From assembly GCA_050874905.1 (NCBI GenBank), contig JBNMLP010000030.1, positions 1 to 18,375 on the forward strand: 18,375 bases of DNA, in the 5' to 3' direction. Shown here piece after piece: positions 15,301-18,375 of the stretch (the stretch's first letter is position 1; every line of letters starts with the position of its first letter). Below the pieces are notes generated by a model. It searched no databases. It was not told the DNA's origin and saw nothing but the letters and a program-made list of their open reading frames with translations. Origin of the DNA: NC2004 sp050874905. Its GTDB lineage: Bacteria; Bacillota; Clostridia; Lachnospirales; Lachnospiraceae. The position numbers and the translations under genes are program-made.

Positions 15301-17023
15301 TGTCAAAGATGGAAGTGTAGATGATGGGTGGAAAAACGATAGTGAGATAGATAAAGCATTGGGGAAAATATATACACTAAAGAATTTGAAGTATAATCTC
15401 GAGGAATTGATGAAAAGAGACGAATTTGTCAAAGAGACGGATATTAAAACAATGCCCGGATATGTTAGTGATTCATCCGTATCTTCAGGAGATGCTACCT
15501 CAGGGGATGGAGTATCGGGAGAGGGAATCTCAGGAGACGCAACGCAGGTCACTTTAGATCAAAAACGTACTGGTATGCAGGTAATGATTGATGCACTGCA
15601 GGTAATGGATAATCACCGATTTGCCACTAAAATTATGAATAATGTAGCTATAACTGGAGTGAAAATAAACGGTATTGCAGAGATGAATTTGCGTTACAAG
15701 CCAACCTTTGTACTCTATAAAAAAGTTAATGGTGGCACAAAACAAAAATTAAAAGCAACTGGAAAAAAATATAAAATTAATCTGGCTGATGAAAATACAA
15801 CATACTATGCACTGGTTAAAGTAAAGAAAAAGAAACACACGGCGCAAAGCCATGCCAGAAGTGTACGGATGGCAAAAACAGTGGGAGCAGATCAGGAGTA
15901 TGTATTTTTTAAGGAACTGCAGCCGGAAACATTTCTGGATGAACAGGGAGAATCAGTATTTCAGGATGGACAGATCATTCCGGTAAATTATCAATTGAAT
16001 CTTGAGATAGATGATTTTGAACAGGTACAGAAGTCTGTTTTGTCCGGCTGCGTATATCATGTTCCGGTAGATGATGATTTTATTACTGGAATTAACTGGT
16101 ATAAGGATCCGTTAAAAGGGGTAACGGTTACATTGACGAACCGGAAAACAGGGAAGTCGTATGAGCAGGTATCGAAAGCAGATGGCTGTTATCAATTTGA
16201 AGATATTCCAACCGGAGATTATGTATTGCACTATGAAAAGGATGGGTACGAAACAGCGGATAGTTATCTGTCTTACTCCTCCAAGGAGAATACTACCTGT
16301 ATTCCGGTGTCTTTACTGGAAACAGAAAAGAAGGTAAAACAGGCGCAGGTGTGTACTTATATCGATCTTTGTGACAAAGATTATTATAATGAATTGAGAA
16401 AACCTTTTACCACAAAAGTTTCTATTCGGAAAGGAATCAATAATCGGGATGGCGCGGTGTTAAAAACAATTACATCGGGCTATAGTAGACCATATTATGG
16501 TTTGTTGGATCTGGGATGGATGGATTCCGGATATTATACGATTCATATAGAGTCATTTGAATTAAATAAGGTTACATATAAAGATAAATATGTTACTCTA
16601 TATACAGGGAAGACGGTGATGGGATGTCAGGAGCTGGACTCCATGGCAGTAATGAGCAATACCCAGCCGGATGAGATCAGTTTTTCTTTACCATCAGAGT
16701 ATTGTGAAATTATGATACGCCGGACAGACGATATGGAAAAGGAACAAGCACAAGAGGGTATAACATATAGAACGTCTGGAGCTAATCGCAGAGTAGTTGA
16801 CATAAAGAAAGGTACAGGGTACTGTTATGACATCTATCTGGATCTTGGTGATGATGTAAACCGCAATTTATTACATTGTGCAGATGTAAATGTTTATCAG
16901 GATGGTGAGGAACGGAGATTTTATCTTCCAGCTGTGACAGGACGTTATTGGAAGGTAGCAAGTGTAGACTGCCGTACCAATACTGTGACACCATGCAACA
17001 CATTTGTAGATTCCATAGAGTAA
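12368..17023 (+). CDS. Large exported multidomain subtilase with CBM2-like and zinc phospholipase-like domains
   Basis: A 1551-residue protein. Residues 1-31 are a signal peptide (NKGKRLLSALLIAAMVLQG, cut near GFAA). Residues about 38-140 and 150-245 are two CBM2-like beta-sandwiches (VEVRNQGDTDLSQWNLQADL; LENQSDQNITDWMLCLDM), followed by a Ser/Thr/Glu linker. The subtilase domain (about 330-700) has Asp336 (ILDSGID), His368 (GHGTAVAG), Asn574 (AAGNEE) and Ser634 (GCSFSVPYVVG), so the triad is intact. A very acidic insert fills about 380-503. Residues about 720-1010 carry HCLADYYSH (His868, Asp872, His876), which resembles zinc phospholipase C/S1-P1 nuclease proteins. An SGD-rich linker (about 1033-1060) and a carboxypeptidase-regulatory-like domain (about 1244-1318) follow. 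No LPXTG or C-terminal anchor is seen. GAGAGG lies 6 bases before the start. It is probably in the agr transcription unit. Confidence 0.85.
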   Translation: MNKGKRLLSALLIAAMVLQGIFGTSGFAAEQEKKVFKSGNIDITVVKQSEWEDGYVAQVEVRNQGDTDLSQWNLQADLSNSQVENIWNAKLERTVSAKSGEKELLRISNESCNAVIAGGQYASFGFRAKGKFSDIVSMQLLERCMQEVNSAYQVTSKCIFKWGNHAQLEITLENQSDQNITDWMLCLDMPGKITNIWNAVIMSQENAQYSIKNNGNNAVIEPQKKVTFGCIVECDTEEGTDELKNEKLYSSVIKTDETSASATTGSGTQGTTESSTQEDRTEESTSVSPEEKRMKELEHTYPELVEKTKKDRDMIHTPETVTEEQSQEPVKVCILDSGIDEGNGINMVEQKDFLGLEINELFADFTGHGTAVAGVLAAKPKADREEVEDLFPEGDTEEEGQEETGDDEEEEGEAEYEENLDTDREEAEPYAVNCPVDDEIYNDIASELKDDVTEEDGSTEDIDDTDEDTSIPDTTQDEAEDAGATELPFEDAADLADYFVNGINPNVEIYSGRILDTNGQTTVERAVKGIEWAIEKKVDIISMSWGMAEPSKQLHDAIQKAADAGILLVAAAGNEEQIDYPARYSEVVAVGAVDNEGKLDTVHPSGAAMELVAPGCGVLSYGTFGTLDDYYGCSFSVPYVVGAASLLWEKGRSKKASDIRHILQQSAKPMGEKEDYGYGLLDVTAALNWKSQEKTDPKETEAGTQADEPMQEENEGRIHSSWLKQDHELMISGLKKGLKKYVLFGTLMPDYYGKFKGMVAHPGFHGYYTCKVSGKKEKANAIEAYFYLMEQAQSYEETGDCKEFSKMHIYDKDSADLELLDDQFRAGIKKAFSYHEKGFYENEQNHTSTLVVNSNKRKSYVVYGMALHCLADYYSHSSFAYGSVRVKVKKKKMSLQYVASWNLLKHGPKVKGEYFYSEADEKKVKKQRYLDAKQMIRKALIRLKNNNTDITPSIFDFAKMSEKNRKMIVTISKHFAMYVKDGSVDDGWKNDSEIDKALGKIYTLKNLKYNLEELMKRDEFVKETDIKTMPGYVSDSSVSSGDATSGDGVSGEGISGDATQVTLDQKRTGMQVMIDALQVMDNHRFATKIMNNVAITGVKINGIAEMNLRYKPTFVLYKKVNGGTKQKLKATGKKYKINLADENTTYYALVKVKKKKHTAQSHARSVRMAKTVGADQEYVFFKELQPETFLDEQGESVFQDGQIIPVNYQLNLEIDDFEQVQKSVLSGCVYHVPVDDDFITGINWYKDPLKGVTVTLTNRKTGKSYEQVSKADGCYQFEDIPTGDYVLHYEKDGYETADSYLSYSSKENTTCIPVSLLETEKKVKQAQVCTYIDLCDKDYYNELRKPFTTKVSIRKGINNRDGAVLKTITSGYSRPYYGLLDLGWMDSGYYTIHIESFELNKVTYKDKYVTLYTGKTVMGCQELDSMAVMSNTQPDEISFSLPSEYCEIMIRRTDDMEKEQAQEGITYRTSGANRRVVDIKKGTGYCYDIYLDLGDDVNRNLLHCADVNVYQDGEERRFYLPAVTGRYWKVASVDCRTNTVTPCNTFVDSIE

Positions 17024-17037
17024 AGAAAGGGGTAATT

Positions 17038-18375
17038 ATGAGAAAAACAAAGATCAACGCAGGAAAACAACTGGTAGTGCTACTAATGATATGCTGCCTG
17101 CTGTCAGGTACAATACAGATCAGCCGTGCCAAGAAATTACCACATGGCTCGGAAGGACCACATGTGACATGGCAGTATAATCCGGCAACCAAAACGTTGA
17201 CATTGTCAGGCAAAGGACGAATGACAAATGAACAAGAAATGGAGAGTGCAGATATTTGTTATGAAGATCCATACCATCATCCGGATTATGAACGATACAG
17301 AAATCAAATAAAAAAAGTAGTGTTTGGAGAAGGGATTACAGATGCTGGTTTTGGGTGTTTTTTTGGAATGGGAAATCTGACGGAAGTCAGATTTTCCAAT
17401 AGTGTGAAAGCAATACGGGAAGAGGCATTTATGTATTGCTCTAAATTAAAAAAAGTAACACTTCCGCCACACTTAAAGAAAATAGAACGGGCAGCTTTTG
17501 CATATACGAATATAAAGGAAATCAAGCTGCCGGAGGGGATCAAAGAGGTACAGGAAGACGCTTTTGCTTTTGGTGTATTAAAGAAGATTAACATTCCAAA
17601 ATCGTTAAAAGAACTTCCCCCGTCGTTATATTCGGGTAAGAAGTGGATGAAAAGTTACCGGATTCCCAAACATATAGAATCTATTGGATATTTGTCATTT
17701 GTAGAGTGTAGAAATCTAAAATCAATTACTTTAAACAAAAAGCTGAAAAAAATAGGGGCTTCGGCATTTGCTGATTGCAAAAATCTGACATCTATCAAGT
17801 TGCCGTCTCGGTTGGAAGAAATAGGGGAATGGGCGTTTGATTCCTGTAGTTTTACTACTGTGACTATCCCTAAACAAGTAAAGATCATGAAAAAGGGAAT
17901 ATTTACTGATTGCAAGTCACTAGAAAAGGCAATTATCCTTTCAGATAAGATTACAACGTTAGAAAAAACATTTCAGGGATGTAAAAAACTAAAAGAGGTA
18001 ATGTTACCAAAAAAATTAAATAATCTGGGAGACTATACTTTTTATGAATGCCAGAGTTTGAAATCAGTAGAAATCCCTGATACAGTAAAGACTTTAGGGG
18101 AGGGTGTTTTCTTAGATTGCAGTATGCTTAAAACGATAAAGCTGCCTGATAAATTAGAAGTAGTTCAGAGCTATGCTTTTGAGGATAGTGGCATTGAATC
18201 TATTACTATTCCTTCGGAAGTATATCGAATTGGGTCTGAAGTATTTAAAGATTGTAAAAACCTAAAAGAGATTCATATAAAGAGTGATAAGATAGAGTGG
18301 GTAGGAGAGAGAGTTTTTGATGGAATACCAAGTGACTGTGTGATCTATGTGCCTGTATCAAAAGTAGAACAGTAC
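17038..18375 (+). CDS. BspA-type leucine-rich-repeat surface protein (3' end outside window)
   Basis: 446 residues are visible and the frame is still open at the right edge. Residues 1-31 are a signal peptide (KQLVVLLMICCLLSG, cut near SRA). Then comes the short module that often starts BspA-like proteins (VTWQYNPATKTLTLSGKGRM). From about residue 85 there are about a dozen LRR_5 repeats of roughly 23 residues, for example CSKLKKVTLPPHLKKIERAA, CKNLTSIKLPSRLEEIGEWA and CQSLKSVEIPDTVKTLGEGV. Such proteins bind other proteins or surfaces outside the cell. GAAAGGGG lies 5 bases before ATG 17038, and the start is 14 bases after the protease stop, so both are in one operon. Any C-terminal anchor lies beyond the window. 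Confidence 0.9.
   Translation, partial: MRKTKINAGKQLVVLLMICCLLSGTIQISRAKKLPHGSEGPHVTWQYNPATKTLTLSGKGRMTNEQEMESADICYEDPYHHPDYERYRNQIKKVVFGEGITDAGFGCFFGMGNLTEVRFSNSVKAIREEAFMYCSKLKKVTLPPHLKKIERAAFAYTNIKEIKLPEGIKEVQEDAFAFGVLKKINIPKSLKELPPSLYSGKKWMKSYRIPKHIESIGYLSFVECRNLKSITLNKKLKKIGASAFADCKNLTSIKLPSRLEEIGEWAFDSCSFTTVTIPKQVKIMKKGIFTDCKSLEKAIILSDKITTLEKTFQGCKKLKEVMLPKKLNNLGDYTFYECQSLKSVEIPDTVKTLGEGVFLDCSMLKTIKLPDKLEVVQSYAFEDSGIESITIPSEVYRIGSEVFKDCKNLKEIHIKSDKIEWVGERVFDGIPSDCVIYVPVSKVEQY

Noticed and set aside
16900..17023. LPXTG sorting signal or transmembrane anchor at the end of the large protease
   Set aside because: The C terminus is hydrophilic and ends CNTFVDSIE without such a motif.
1..18375. 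CRISPR arrays, tRNA or rRNA genes, transposases, prophage genes
   Set aside because: No regularly spaced direct repeats with spacers, no cloverleaf or ribosomal RNA segments and no transposase or phage protein motifs were seen.

Overview
The window looks like a chromosome segment of a Gram-positive anaerobe of the Lachnospiraceae (Roseburia, Eubacterium or Butyrivibrio type). The evidence is strong AGGAGG-type ribosome binding sites, a type III glutamine synthetase of clostridial type, a CspABC-like subtilase, an RNase HI with an N-terminal viroplasmin domain, a GH9 glucanase, a clostridial agr-type quorum-sensing locus and a BspA-type leucine-rich-repeat surface protein. The genus is inferred from protein style; no ribosomal RNA or other marker is present.

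Left part (1-6150, + strand): the 3' two thirds of a MATE efflux pump overlap a CspABC-like subtilase that lacks a signal peptide. A probable promoter follows, then a tight cluster: RNase HI, a eukaryotic-type (HIS6-like) HisA, a small two-helix membrane protein and a GH9 glucanase without an export signal.

Middle (6150-9310): a small acidic lipoprotein is followed by a 344-base non-coding stretch. That stretch holds an interleaved (pseudoknot-like) RNA fold, an intrinsic terminator and a 28-bp dyad. Next comes glnN, closed by a 30-bp bidirectional terminator hairpin.

Right part (9310-18375): an AT-richer agr-type cell-cell signalling island. The minus strand carries a LytTR response regulator (AgrA-like) and a GHKL sensor kinase (AgrC-like). 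The plus strand carries AgrB (peptidase and exporter), a short agrD signal-peptide gene, a 1551-residue exported protein (two CBM2-like domains, a subtilase domain with a long acidic insert, a zinc phospholipase C/S1-P1-like region and a carboxypeptidase-regulatory-like domain), and the start of a BspA-like LRR protein. Between the divergent agr promoters lie two direct repeats 21 bp apart that fit the AgrA/LytTR operator pattern. The simplest reading is that AgrB cuts AgrD to a thiolactone peptide (predicted ring C-P-L-F-W), AgrC senses it, AgrA binds the repeats, and the large protease and LRR protein are output or accessory genes. A single missing A in a five-A tract would explain both the over-long AgrB and the lack of an ATG for AgrD.
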